From DATLHO01 sp035539855 (GTDB taxonomy: Bacteria > Bacteroidota > Ignavibacteria > OLB7), in contig DATLHO010000212.1 in NCBI GenBank assembly GCA_035539855.1, forward strand, positions 1 through 31,813: 31,813 nucleotides of DNA, given 5' to 3'. This document shows, in pieces, positions 15,698-27,200 of the stretch. Numbering within the stretch: position 1 is the first letter of the stretch; every line of letters begins with the position of its first letter. Below the pieces are notes generated by a model. The model saw only the letters and a program-made list of their open reading frames with translations, made no database searches and was not told the origin of the DNA. Made by a program: the position numbers and the translations under genes.

Positions 15698-17458
15698 ATG
15701 ATGCTGCCGACCGCCACACTCGTCTGTCTCGCCGCTCTCGTTCCCTTCTCACAGCGATCGGGGGCGCAGAGCGCGATCGACGCACCGGTCGTCGAGACGG
15801 AGCTCGGCGCGCGGATCGATCGATACCTCGCGACGCTCGCCGTCTACGGCATGTCGGGATCGATCCTCGTCGAGCGGGATGGGCGTGTGATCGTGCACGC
15901 ATCATACGGACTGGCCGATCGAAGCGAGGACGTACCGCTCACCGTGGACATGCCCATGCTCATCGGCTCGCTCTCGAAGCAGTTCGTCGCGGCCGCGATC
16001 CTGAAGCTCGAGGCTCAGGGCAGGCTGCGCGTCGGTGACTCGCTCCCGCGGTTCTTTGCCGACGTGCCCGCGGACAAGCGGTCGGTCACGCTGCATCAGC
16101 TCATGACCCATACCGCCGGTCTGGAATACCTGCCGACCGGCAACCTGTTCGAGCCGATGGATCGGGCTGAAGTGATGCGCTCGACGCTCGCATTGCCGCG
16201 CAACGAGGAGTCGATCGGCCGCCATGCCTACGCCAACACCGGCTACACACTCCTTGCCGGGGTCATCGAGTCGGTCGCCGGCGTGTCCTTCGAGGAGTTT
16301 CTCCGGCGCGAGCTCTTCGAGCCGGCGGGCATGCGCAGCACCGGCTTCGAGTGGGACACGGCCGCGGAGTGGCGGGCGCGTCTCGGCGTGCACTCGTACA
16401 GCGGGCTGTCAGACGAAGGGTCGGCGCGAGCCTTCCCCGTGGCCCCGCGGCTCGCCGGCGCCGGTGGCGTCGTCTCGACGGTGGCCGATCTCTATCGCTG
16501 GGAGCTTGCACTACGCGGTGACGTCGTTCTGCCGGACTCGTCGCGACGCAAGCTCTTCACGCCCTACGTCGACGTGGGGGGCCCGATCCGTCACGCCTAC
16601 GGCTGGAACGTGATCACGACGCCGCGCGCGACGACGATGATCGCGCACGCGGGCGACATCGGCGGCTACAACGCCGACTTCCGTCGCTACGTCGACGAGG
16701 GACTGACGATCATCTACCTGTCGAATGCCCGTGTCGCCAGCGGTGGCTGGCGTCAGGCGGTGCTGAACAACGTGAGCCTGCTCATCGCGGGTGCGAAGTA
16801 TGCGGCGCCGCCATCGGTCGTCGAGCTCCCTGCCAAGCGACTCGAGGCATTCACCGGCCGCTATCGACTCGAGTCAGGTCAGGAGCTGCGCATCTGGCTC
16901 GACGATGGCCGGCTCATGATCGGCGGCGACGGGAGCGAGGCGATTGCACTTCTGGCGGCGATGTCGGCCGTCGACTCGACTCTCGCGACGACATACGACG
17001 AGCGCACGCTGACCATCGCACGCGATATGGTGACCGGCGAGCTCTCGTCGCTCGAGGCCGCGCTCACGCCGAGCCTGCCGCGCGCCGAGCTACGCGAGGA
17101 GATCGCACGACAGCTGCGTTCGCACACCGACAGCCTCGGCGCAATGCGTGAGCCGGAGCTGCTCGGGACGGCCGTGCTCTCACCATCGTCGGCACGCACG
17201 TACTGGCGAATGAAGTTCGAGCGGGGATCGGTGATGCAGGAGTGGTCGTGGCAGGGGGGCGTCATCATGTCGCTCGACGGCGGCATGACCACGGCGATGG
17301 CGACGGTGCTCGCTCCGACCTCGTCGACCGAGGCCGCGACGTTCGATCCCTTCACCGGTCGCAGCGTCGCCGTGGCGCTCGGTGTCGACGGCGGCCGATC
17401 TCTGACGGTGATCTCGGGTGATCGGCAGGCAACCGCGGTCCGCGTCAGCGATCCCTGA
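15698..17458 (+). CDS. Beta-lactamase/D-Ala-D-Ala peptidase-type serine hydrolase (class C fold), secreted
   Basis: A 586-residue exported hydrolase. The signal peptide is residues 1-24 (ATLVCLAALVPFSQRSGAQS). The catalytic domain (about 35-370) has SxxK at Ser91-Lys94 (SLSKQF), YxN at Tyr178-Asn180 (YANTGYTLLAG) and an HxG third motif at 317-319 (IAHAGDIGGYNADF). The MTHTAGLEYLP and FEPAGMRSTGF blocks are typical of Pfam Beta-lactamase (PF00144). The final 200 residues are beta-rich (FTGRYRLESGQELRIWLDDGRLMI), a lipocalin-like accessory domain common in peptidases and esterases of this class. The substrate could be a D-amino-acid peptide, a peptidoglycan stem or an ester; true antibiotic resistance is not implied. 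ATG 15698 and 15701 are adjacent. Confidence 0.9.
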   Translation: MMLPTATLVCLAALVPFSQRSGAQSAIDAPVVETELGARIDRYLATLAVYGMSGSILVERDGRVIVHASYGLADRSEDVPLTVDMPMLIGSLSKQFVAAAILKLEAQGRLRVGDSLPRFFADVPADKRSVTLHQLMTHTAGLEYLPTGNLFEPMDRAEVMRSTLALPRNEESIGRHAYANTGYTLLAGVIESVAGVSFEEFLRRELFEPAGMRSTGFEWDTAAEWRARLGVHSYSGLSDEGSARAFPVAPRLAGAGGVVSTVADLYRWELALRGDVVLPDSSRRKLFTPYVDVGGPIRHAYGWNVITTPRATTMIAHAGDIGGYNADFRRYVDEGLTIIYLSNARVASGGWRQAVLNNVSLLIAGAKYAAPPSVVELPAKRLEAFTGRYRLESGQELRIWLDDGRLMIGGDGSEAIALLAAMSAVDSTLATTYDERTLTIARDMVTGELSSLEAALTPSLPRAELREEIARQLRSHTDSLGAMREPELLGTAVLSPSSARTYWRMKFERGSVMQEWSWQGGVIMSLDGGMTTAMATVLAPTSSTEAATFDPFTGRSVAVALGVDGGRSLTVISGDRQATAVRVSDP

Positions 17459-17528
17459 GCGTCGATTGCATTGTGCATCGCCGGCGGTTCCGAACGAGTT
17501 CGGAACGATCATTGCCCTGCTGGCGCGC

Positions 17529-18569
17529 ATGACACGAACATTCTTCGCCCGATACCGCGGATACGTCATCGCGCTGCTCGCCGCGCTCGTCGTCGCGGCC
17601 GTCCTGCTTCCATCGCCGTCGACCTCCCTCGGCGCCTACGTCTACGAGCTCCTCCGTCGATGTCCCGACGAGAGCGACGCGATCGCACCATCGCAGTTCT
17701 ACGTCATCGGCCACCGCGGCGCCGCCGGACATGCGGTCGAGAACACGATCCCGTCGATGGATTCCGCGCTGCGTCTCGGCGCGAACGCGATCGAGATCGA
17801 CCTGTGCATGACCCGCGACAGCGCGATCGTCCTGTGGCACGACTGGATGCCCGACGACCCGATCGCGACCGCGCGGCAGCAGGGAACCGAGACCGACGTG
17901 CTCGCGAAGCCGCTGGTCCCCGACGATGAGGACCCCATGCACCGTCCCGTCCACGAGCTGACGCTGGCCGAGCTCCGCTCGGCGTACGGCTACGCCCTGA
18001 AGGACTCGACGCGGCGCCTCGACGTCAGCATTCCGACGCTCGAGGAGTTTCTCGCGTGGTCAACGGGGAAAGAGCCCCTGCGCGCCGTCTATCTCGACAT
18101 CAAGGTGCCTGACGAGCTCGCATCGATGGGCCCGGCGGTCATCGCACGCATCGAGAGGATCCTCGCCGCGTCGCGACCCGCCTACGAGGTGGTCTACCTC
18201 GTCGCGTTCGAACAGGTCTATGACGCCGTCGAGCCGATGCTGCCCGAGGGGAACATCTCCTTCGATCGTGAGCCACCGGGCGGGCTGATCCTCGACCCGG
18301 CCGAGTACGGCTCGACGCCGACCGCGCTCGCTCGTGGCAATCGACACGCGAGCACCATCATCCCGATCACGTCGACATTCGGTCCCTGGACGACCGCTCG
18401 GCGCATCGCGCGCACGGACGTGCTTGCGTCGAGCGGCCGCGTTCGCTTCGTCACCGGCACGATGAACGATCCGGAGAAACTCGCGTGCCTGGTCGGTCTT
18501 GGCGTCGCGGGGATCTTCACCGATTTTCCCGAGCGACTCCGGCGGATCGTCGGAACGCCTGCGCGCTAG
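17529..18569 (+). CDS. Membrane-anchored glycerophosphodiester phosphodiesterase
   Basis: A 346-residue protein. One N-terminal membrane segment (residues about 11-28, GYVIALLAALVVAAVLLP) places the catalytic domain in the periplasm. The GDPD TIM barrel starts with VIGHRGAAGHAVENT (catalytic His62-Arg63), then ANAIEIDLCMTRD with metal ligands Glu89 and Asp91, and LWHDW with the second catalytic His104. It ends with VRFVTGTMNDPEKLACLVGLGVAGIFTDFPERL. The expected reaction is hydrolysis of glycerophosphodiesters to glycerol 3-phosphate and an alcohol. ATG 17529 is chosen because a longer frame would overlap the upstream gene and bury the membrane segment. It follows the serine hydrolase by 70 nt and may share its transcript. 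Confidence 0.92.
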   Translation: MTRTFFARYRGYVIALLAALVVAAVLLPSPSTSLGAYVYELLRRCPDESDAIAPSQFYVIGHRGAAGHAVENTIPSMDSALRLGANAIEIDLCMTRDSAIVLWHDWMPDDPIATARQQGTETDVLAKPLVPDDEDPMHRPVHELTLAELRSAYGYALKDSTRRLDVSIPTLEEFLAWSTGKEPLRAVYLDIKVPDELASMGPAVIARIERILAASRPAYEVVYLVAFEQVYDAVEPMLPEGNISFDREPPGGLILDPAEYGSTPTALARGNRHASTIIPITSTFGPWTTARRIARTDVLASSGRVRFVTGTMNDPEKLACLVGLGVAGIFTDFPERLRRIVGTPAR

Positions 18570-18590
18570 CGCCTCCCAAAGGCAAGCGCC

Positions 18591-18612
18591 GGGCCGCGGC
18601 GAACCGCGACCC
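18591..18612. terminator. Weak hairpin between convergent genes
   Basis: GGG-C-CGCGG-CGAA-CCGCG-A-CCC forms a stem of 5 plus 3 bp with one mismatch and a CGAA loop, 22 nt after the phosphodiesterase stop. No T-run follows. The 129 nt between the convergent genes contain no other feature. Confidence 0.35.
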
Positions 18613-18698
18613 GACGCTGCGGGGGACCTCTATGCCCGGAACCCAACTCGGCGTGTGCCCACGTGAGGAGAATCATACCTGCGTCTAGCCACAAGCCG

Positions 18699-20978
18699 TC
18701 AGTGAACCACGACTCGCTCGGAGACGACGCCACGAGGAGTTGCCACGATCGCGACGTAGATCCCCGGCGACAGATCGGCGACGTCGACGGCGATCGAATT
18801 CCCGCCAGCCTCGAGTCGATGATGGCTCGCGGGGATGTGGCATCGACCGTCGGCGGAGTAAAGGCTGATGAGCGCGTCAGCCGGCACATCGACGTCGACG
18901 GTCAGTCGGACGGTGCCGCGAGCGGGTAGCGGCGAGACACCCAGATCGAGTCCCACACTGCCTGCATGCTCCCGCTGGACCGACGAAAGGGGCCCGTCGA
19001 GGCGAAGCAGTCGCTGCGGTCCGACGCCGGCGAAGAGCTCTCCCCACGGCGCCAGTTTCAGGCTCGGCGATGCGAGCGCCGGATACGTCGACGCTCGCCA
19101 TGTGGCGCCGGCGTCGCGCGACTCCCACGCATACACGCCGACCGCGTCCGATGCGATGCCGACGAACCGGCCGTCGACAGGGATGCTGACGCTGGTCGGA
19201 CTTGTCCACGGCACCTCGACATCGGTCCAGGTGGCTCCGTCGTCCGTCGAGCGCGCGAGCGAATTCCGCGTGCTCGTTCCCGTAGCAATGAGATCGCCAT
19301 TGGGAGAGAACAGAAGAGGCGCGCCGTTGAATGCCGAGAAGGACCCGCGTCGCTCCCACGTCAGTCCCCCGTCGGTTGAGCGCCGAACGGTCAGACCGCT
19401 ACCGATCGACACGACGAACAGGTCAGCGTCGGGAGCGACCTGGATCGAGACGATCTGTGACTCGATGACGCGGGTCCAGGTCGCACCGGCATCGCTCGAA
19501 CGGTAGAGGTCGCGGCCATTCGGCTCAACGGCTCCTGCGAGCAGGACGGCCTCACTGGTCGCCAGTACGTACGACGCCCGCCGACCGGTCGAGCGGACCG
19601 TCCACGTCGCGGCGGTGTCGGTGCTTAGCCAGAGCTTGCTCGAGCTGTCGGTCGGATCGGTTCCCGTCCACGTGAACGAGAGCGCGACGACACCGGAATC
19701 GTTGCCGCTGACGAACGGGATTGTCGGTGGTGTCGACAGATCACGCCACGACACGCCGTGATCGCGGCTGGCGCGCACGACCTGCGCACCGGTCGTGTCG
19801 ATGGCGGCGAGGAGCACCTCTCCGCTCGCGAACGCGCCGAGGATCGCGACGACACCGTCGGTTAGCCGCCGCCACGTGCGTCCGGAGTCGAGCGATCGAT
19901 GGAGCGATCCAAGTGAGTAGGGCTCGGTGATCCAGCGGATTCCCTTGAGCATGCCGTACATGCGTCCGGCGCGATCGATGGTGATGTTCGACATCATGGC
20001 GCAGTCGAGGCCGGCGTCAATCAGATCCCACGATGCTGCACCGTCGCTCGAGACGAACAGGTCGGGATTCGCGCCGATGACCAGGTTCCCGTCTGGTCCC
20101 TCGGCGATCGAGTGCGCAAGTCCGGGCCGTAGCATCGACGCGATCGATCCGTCGTCGCCGAGCACATAGGTCCCGGGTGGCGTTGCCGGCGTCGCCGCGA
20201 GCATTCGCGGCAAACCGACCGCCGCGAGAATGCGGCCGCCCGGACCGGATCGCAGGTCGTTCGCCGGAAGCTGCCGTACGACCCACCAACGGCGACCCGC
20301 ATCGATGCTCTGGTAGAGCGAATCCGCGTAGACACCGAGGAGCCGGTCGCCGATGATCGGGGCGATCTGGGTCATCGGCAGCGTCTGCGTGAGCGACGTC
20401 CACGTCGTGCCCCGATCGCTCGAGCGATAGAGTCCGCTGAATCGCCAGGCGTAGATCTGTCCATCGCGCGCGACCGCGAGGCGTCCGGCGGCGACCTGTG
20501 GCAGGTCGTCAACGGGAGTCCACGTCAGCCCGTCATCGGTGCTTCGGTGCAGCTTTGCGCCGATGATCGCCAGGAGCGAGTCCCCACCAAGCGCGAGGAG
20601 CTCACTCGTGTTGACACCGTCATGCACGCGGGTCCAGGTTGAGCCTTCGGAGCTGCCGCGCCAGAGTCCCGATGTCGTCCCGGCGAGGAGCGTCCCGCTT
20701 GGTGTGGCGACGATCGCGGAGACGGAGTCGCGATCGAGAATCACGGACCACCGGTTCGCGTCGAGGCGGTAGAGTCCGCACGCCGTCGCGCCGAGCGCGC
20801 GGCCCGTGCTGTCGAATCCGAGCGCGGCGACGTAGGCGCCCTCGAGGCCGATGTTGCTCTCGATCCAGCTCGCTTGCGCCCTGGTCGAAGCACTCGAGAG
20901 AACGAAAAGGACGGCGGCGATCAGCACGCAAACGTGCGTCGAAGCGTTGAACGATGGCCGGGGGTAGCGGTTGTTCAT
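18699..20978 (-). CDS. Secreted Asp-box (BNR) beta-propeller protein with T9SS sorting domain
   Basis: A 759-residue protein. The start is set at ATG 20978, which gives a signal peptide (HVCVLIAAVLFVLSSASTRAQ, to about residue 37); the longer upstream frame has no secretion signal. The body holds about twelve Asp-box repeats of the S-x-D-x-G-x-T-W type (STDDGLTWTPV, SSDRGTTWTSL, SSDAGATWTRV, STDGGLTWERR, STDDGATWTDV), as in sialidase and Ycf48/VPS10-like propellers. No sialidase Arg triad or catalytic Asp/Glu/Tyr set is evident, so binding rather than hydrolysis is likely. Residues about 677-759 form a T9SS sorting domain (SPLPARGTVRLTV ... PGIYVAIVATPRGVVSERVVVH). It is exported and probably held on the cell surface. 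No Shine-Dalgarno sequence is seen. Confidence 0.9.
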   Translation of the reverse strand: MNNRYPRPSFNASTHVCVLIAAVLFVLSSASTRAQASWIESNIGLEGAYVAALGFDSTGRALGATACGLYRLDANRWSVILDRDSVSAIVATPSGTLLAGTTSGLWRGSSEGSTWTRVHDGVNTSELLALGGDSLLAIIGAKLHRSTDDGLTWTPVDDLPQVAAGRLAVARDGQIYAWRFSGLYRSSDRGTTWTSLTQTLPMTQIAPIIGDRLLGVYADSLYQSIDAGRRWWVVRQLPANDLRSGPGGRILAAVGLPRMLAATPATPPGTYVLGDDGSIASMLRPGLAHSIAEGPDGNLVIGANPDLFVSSDGAASWDLIDAGLDCAMMSNITIDRAGRMYGMLKGIRWITEPYSLGSLHRSLDSGRTWRRLTDGVVAILGAFASGEVLLAAIDTTGAQVVRASRDHGVSWRDLSTPPTIPFVSGNDSGVVALSFTWTGTDPTDSSSKLWLSTDTAATWTVRSTGRRASYVLATSEAVLLAGAVEPNGRDLYRSSDAGATWTRVIESQIVSIQVAPDADLFVVSIGSGLTVRRSTDGGLTWERRGSFSAFNGAPLLFSPNGDLIATGTSTRNSLARSTDDGATWTDVEVPWTSPTSVSIPVDGRFVGIASDAVGVYAWESRDAGATWRASTYPALASPSLKLAPWGELFAGVGPQRLLRLDGPLSSVQREHAGSVGLDLGVSPLPARGTVRLTVDVDVPADALISLYSADGRCHIPASHHRLEAGGNSIAVDVADLSPGIYVAIVATPRGVVSERVVVH

Positions 20979-21135
20979 CGGGAAAGGACTTGTGTGTTCG
21001 CTTTCGTGCGCGGCGTCGAGAAGGCATGGTATGACGCTCATCGAAGACTCCGCGGTCATGGCGGTCGTGGCTCGGCGCTCAAAGCACGTACCGTTGGCGT
21101 GAAGCCGCCATGCGCCACCGATTCCGCTATGCCGC

Positions 21136-21181
21136 AAACGAAACGTGGCGCACGACCACGATGTGTGATCATGCGCCACGT
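21136..21181 (-). terminator. Terminator-like hairpin after the small outer-membrane protein gene
   Basis: On the minus strand ACGTGGCGCA (21181-21172) pairs with TGCGCCACGT (21152-21143) around a 19-nt loop, then TTCGTTTGCGGCA follows. It starts 33 nt after the outer-membrane gene's stop. The tail is shared with the hairpin after thiC and starts like the tail at 10361. Confidence 0.65.
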
Positions 21182-21213
21182 GCGCGCTCGGGGTGAGAAT
21201 GTCTCGATGCGCG

Positions 21214-21816
21214 CTAGAACCATCCGAAGCGAAGCGTCAGCGAGCCGGTCGGACCCGAGAGATCGCTCTCGGTCATTCCCTCATAGTCCGCACCGATCGC
21301 GAAGCGGTAGCTGCCAGTGGCGGCGACCCGCATCCACTTCGTCACGTTGAGCTCGGCCGCCACTTCCGGCTCGAGCAGGAAATACATCTGGTCGGTATCC
21401 CACTGTACGTCGCTGTCGTCGGTCCACACGAAGCGCTCGCTCAGCAGCATCGATCCGCCGCCGATGAGCGTGCCGGCGGTCAGGTGCAGGACGTCGTCGC
21501 TGTTGTGGATGTAGCCGGCGCGCAGACCGAATTCGTTGACGCGGAGCACGTACGGCTCTCCATTCGTCTGGAGCTTCTTCGCGTCCATCCGGTTGACGAG
21601 CCCCGTTCCCTGGAATCCGAGATACGCCGTGTGGTCGATGACCCACGCCCCTTCGCCGCCCATCATCACGCCGAGCTCGCCGTTGATCGACGTGAGCTTC
21701 GTGACCATGCCTCCGTAACCGCCGTGATCGATGTCGCCGCTGAAGATCGTCGACTCCTGTGCCGCGGCAACGACGGGAATGAGCACCAGGGCCGCGAGCA
21801 ATGCGATGCGTTTCAT
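21214..21816 (-). CDS. Small outer-membrane beta-barrel-like protein
   Basis: A 200-residue protein. It has a signal peptide (MKRIALLAALVLIPVVAAAQ), then Gly-rich amphipathic strands (IDHGGYGGMVTKLTSINGE, GGEGAWVIDHTAYLGFQG, LRVNEFGLRAGYIHN) and a C-terminal aromatic end (SLTLRFGWF), as in proteins inserted by BAM. I do not recognise a named family; a small barrel of about eight strands is plausible. ATG 21816 gives the cleanest signal peptide; ATG 21828 would add four residues. It lies between two terminator-like hairpins, so it is probably its own transcription unit downstream of thiC. The ligand or role is unknown. Confidence 0.82.
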   Translation of the reverse strand: MKRIALLAALVLIPVVAAAQESTIFSGDIDHGGYGGMVTKLTSINGELGVMMGGEGAWVIDHTAYLGFQGTGLVNRMDAKKLQTNGEPYVLRVNEFGLRAGYIHNSDDVLHLTAGTLIGGGSMLLSERFVWTDDSDVQWDTDQMYFLLEPEVAAELNVTKWMRVAATGSYRFAIGADYEGMTESDLSGPTGSLTLRFGWF

Positions 21817-21901
21817 GACTGCCACCATCGAGTAATGATGGGGGCCGGAACGCTCGAGACTGCGATTGGTTGCGACCGAGGTTGTTACGAGTCTTTGCCG
21901 C

Positions 21902-21937
21902 AAACGAACGAGCCCGGAGCACAGCCCCGGGCTCGTT
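21902..21937 (-). terminator. Intrinsic terminator of thiC
   Basis: On the minus strand AACGAGCCCGG (21937-21927) pairs with CCGGGCTCGTT (21917-21907), an 11-bp stem with a 9-nt loop. The tail TTCGTTTGCGGCA overlaps the last stem bases. It begins 23 nt after the thiC stop. Confidence 0.8.
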
Positions 21938-21960
21938 CATCGATCGATCGAGCTGTTTCG

Positions 21961-23820
<1,860 letters not shown>

Positions 23821-23960
23821 CGTGAATGCGGATTCCTGATTGCGGAGTTTTGGTCGCACTGGGCGCCGATGGGCACAGGCAGTCGCGAGCGGTTGCGTCG
23901 GGCACACGTCGTTCGGTGACTGACGTGATGGGAACGGGAGAGGGTGGGATCATCCTGGTT

Positions 23961-24044
23961 CGCTTCCCTGCGCCGGTGTTATCCGTTTCAGGTTCCGAGG
24001 GTGTGATCTCAGCCCCCGGCCTTCCGGCGGGAGCACCCCTAGCG
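23961..24044 (-). promoter_or_regulatory. TPP riboswitch upstream of thiC
   Basis: Read on the minus strand the aptamer runs AGGGGTGCTC, then GGCTGAGATCACACCC, GGAACCTGAAACGGATAACA, and CCGGCGCAGGGAAGCG. P1 can close with CGCT (24044-24041) and AGCG (23964-23961). Compared with the thiO aptamer, the CTGATC block reads CTGAAA and TAATG reads TAACA. It ends 140 nt before the thiC ATG; no strong terminator is visible in that stretch. A possible CATATTG -7-like element lies at 24072-24066. Confidence 0.93.
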
Positions 24045-24206
24045 TCGTGCGTGCATCAGCGCCGACAATATGGGGCTTTCACGGGAGCCCGACAATCCAC
24101 GCAGCGCATAGGTCCAATCGTGTCGTGCCGTCGGCACCGTGTCTGGATTGTGTACGTTACGGACCCTCCGAATTCTCTCGCCGCCATCTCAACTCGAGGA
24201 ATGCCT
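24045..24206. other. Divergent promoter region of thiC and the giant Asp-box gene
   Basis: These 162 nt lie between the thiC riboswitch (minus) and the Asp-box protein (plus), and should hold both promoters. On the minus strand TTG followed about 20 nt later by CATATTG (24072-24066) resembles a Bacteroidota-type promoter. For the plus strand I see no clear pair. GAGGA at 24196-24200 is the Shine-Dalgarno of the plus-strand gene. Confidence 0.4.
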
Positions 24207-27200
24207 ATGTGTCGCCACCGTCGAACGTCAGTCCTGGCGGTTCTCTGTCTTGCGTCTGCGCTCGGAGGTACGCTTCCATCCCATGCGCAGGACTCCCGAA
24301 AGGAGGCCCGCAATGAGATTCGCGATCGGCACTGGGGCAGCGGCCTTGAGCCCGATGCCTACCTCGATGAGCTCGTCCGCATCGGCACGATGCCCGACGA
24401 ACAATCGGAGAAGGGGAGGGGCTCGCTGCTACGGAACACGCGCTGGGAATGCATCGGACCGCTTGCGATCGGCGTCACGCCCGGGAACAACTGGCACGGC
24501 CGGATGCGCACGATCCGATGGTATCGCAATCCCGTGAGCGGTACGATCGAGACGTACCTCGGGTCGTCGAGTGGAGGCCTGTGGTTCGGGAATTTTGCCG
24601 GACTCGTGCGCGTGTGGACTCCGCTCGGCGACAACCTTCCGAACCCGGCTGTCGGCGCGTTCCTGATCGACTCGCTCGATCCCAACAGCATCTGGGTCGG
24701 CACCGGCGACAAGAACCGGTACGCGGGCGCCGGCCTCTTCCATACGAGCGATCGCGGTGCCACCTGGGCGCGCGTGGCTCTCGGAGAGAACGATGTCAAG
24801 CCCCGGGCGATCACCGGTCTCGAGTACGGCTCATCGATGAGCACCATGTACCTGACGTCGGACAGGGGATTCTGGCGATCGACCGACGCGGGCGAGACGT
24901 GGAGTCCGAGCGGTCCGCGCAGTCTGGGACGCTTGACCATCGAGCGCCTGTCCGTCGACCCGACGCGGCGCACAACGCTCTACATCGCCGGTCCGGACAA
25001 CATCGGATTCCATCGATCGACCAACAGCGGAGAGACCTTTACCGAGATCAACACGGGCGTGCGCTCGATCATGGCCCAGAGCGCGCTCATCGCCGTCAGT
25101 CCGTCATCGCCGAACGTCGTGTACGGCGCGCTGAGCAATCATGTGGGGAACGTCGGCATGCTCTACAAGTCGACGAACCGTGGCGATCGCTGGGACAGTC
25201 TGCCCGCGCCGCCCGAGTACCTGCACAGCGGACAGGCCTTCAACGACCACGCGATCGCCATCTCGCCCGTCGATCCCGATCGCGTGTATGTCGGCGGAGT
25301 CGGCCTCATGCGCACCGTCGATGGCGGCTCGACGTGGCAGATGCGCGCGGCCGGTCACAGTGACGTCACCGACATCGCCTATCCGCCGATCGGATCGGGC
25401 TCGCTGATCGTGCTGAACGACGGTGGGATCTACATCTACAATGAGGCAACAGACGTAGCCTCCAACGGCGCCGAGGGATTCCTGCCCGGCGCGCCGCTGC
25501 AGGCGTACTCACTCGACGACGCGTGGTCGAATTCGAAGGTCATGGTCTCCGGTCTGCAGGACAACGGCACGGTCGTGACCGACGAGGCGGGCACGAACAA
25601 TCGACTGTGGTGGATTGCCGGTGGGTGCGACGGAGGCAACACGATCGGCATTCACCCGACGAATCCATCGCAGATCTTCTTCAACTCGTGGTGCGGACCA
25701 TCCTATCGCCTTCGCAGCGACGACATGGGGCGTAGCCAGGTCCAGCTGAACCAGGACCTCGGCGAGTTCTTTTACGTGCCGTTGCGTCTGAACAAGCTCG
25801 GCTCGAACTGGCTCTTCACGGTGACGAAGACGAACCTGATGTACTCGACGAACGCGGGCGACACCTGGCTGCGCGCGACGACGGCATCACGAGACTTCGA
25901 CACGGCAGGCAACGAGCGTGTCAGGACGATGATGGTGAATCATCACCTCGACGGTCCCACGGTCGCCTACGTCCTGTTCGAGCATCGCGGCGACATCGGG
26001 TTGACCGTGCGGCTCTTCCGTGGAATCGGCGGGTCGATGACGATGACCGACCGGCGAGTCGATCGCGACAACCGCAATGGACTCTCGAGTATCGCGGCGG
26101 ATCGTTGGAGTGCGAACGTCGCGTACGCAATGACGGTCCGACCGCGCGCGGATCAGCTCGCGGCGCTCGGCCAGGCGAAGATCTACCGCACCACCGACGG
26201 CGGACTCGCGTGGTCGAACATCACCGGGAACATGCCCAACGTGGTCACGTCGGACATCGTCGCCTCGCCGATCGATCCGAATACGATGTACGCGGCGACG
26301 GAGCTCGGTGTGTTCAGAACACGGGACGGCGGTGTGCTGTGGGAGCGATTCCAGCATGGCCTGCCGATCGTCGCGGCCAACAGTCTCTCGTATATCCGGG
26401 GAGCCGGATTCGACACGCTTCGCGTTGCGACATTCGGACGCGGCTACTGGAGTCGCGTGCTCGATGGGTCCGATCCGATCGTCCTCATCAACTCTCGACT
26501 CAACTCCGCTCTGCTGCGCGACGTCGCGGTCGTCGGCCGCGCCGGTCGAGCTGTCGACTTCGACAGCATCGTCGTTGTCGGCGTTGCCGGCACGATCGGC
26601 ACGAGCAGCGATGGCGGGCGCAGCTTCCGCTTTGCGGAGTTCCCGTCGAAGCCGATCTTCCGATCGGTCGCGTCGAGCGATCGCACGCGTGTGACGGTCG
26701 TTGGCGACGCGGGCACGATCATTCATTCTGCGTCTGCCGGCAGAGAGTGGGCGCAGGTCGAGTCCGGAGTAAGCGTTACCCTTCGAGGCATCGCATTCTC
26801 CGGTCCAACGGGACTCATCATCGGAGACGACGGCGCGATCCTGGGTAGCAGCAATGGCGGCGGCTCGTGGAAGCGCGTGCACGACGAGAAGCAGGGGATT
26901 CTCATCGGTCTGTCGATGCCCCGCCCGTCGACAGCATGGGTCGTCGGAGGCAAGCCCGATCCGCAGACGGGAATCGTTCAGCCGATCATGCTCCGGACCA
27001 GCGACAGCGGCCAGACGTGGGTGCCGTGGCAGACCCCTCCGGCGATCTTCAGCGCGATCTTCATGATCGACGACATCGCAGGCTACGCCGGCGGCGTCGA
27101 CGGCGTCGTCTATGCGACGACCGATGGGGGATCGAGCTGGCTTGCGAAGCCGACCGGGCTGAAGGCGAGCATAACCGACCTCATCGTCGCCGGCGGGAAG

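Noticed and set aside
15698..17458. Antibiotic-resistance beta-lactamase
   Set aside because: The SxxK, YxN and HxG motifs are shared by D-Ala peptidases and esterases, and the large accessory domain argues against a dedicated beta-lactamase.
18699..20978. Sialidase activity from the Asp-box repeats
   Set aside because: Asp-boxes are structural; I find no Arg triad, catalytic Tyr/Glu pair or acid Asp in the expected order.
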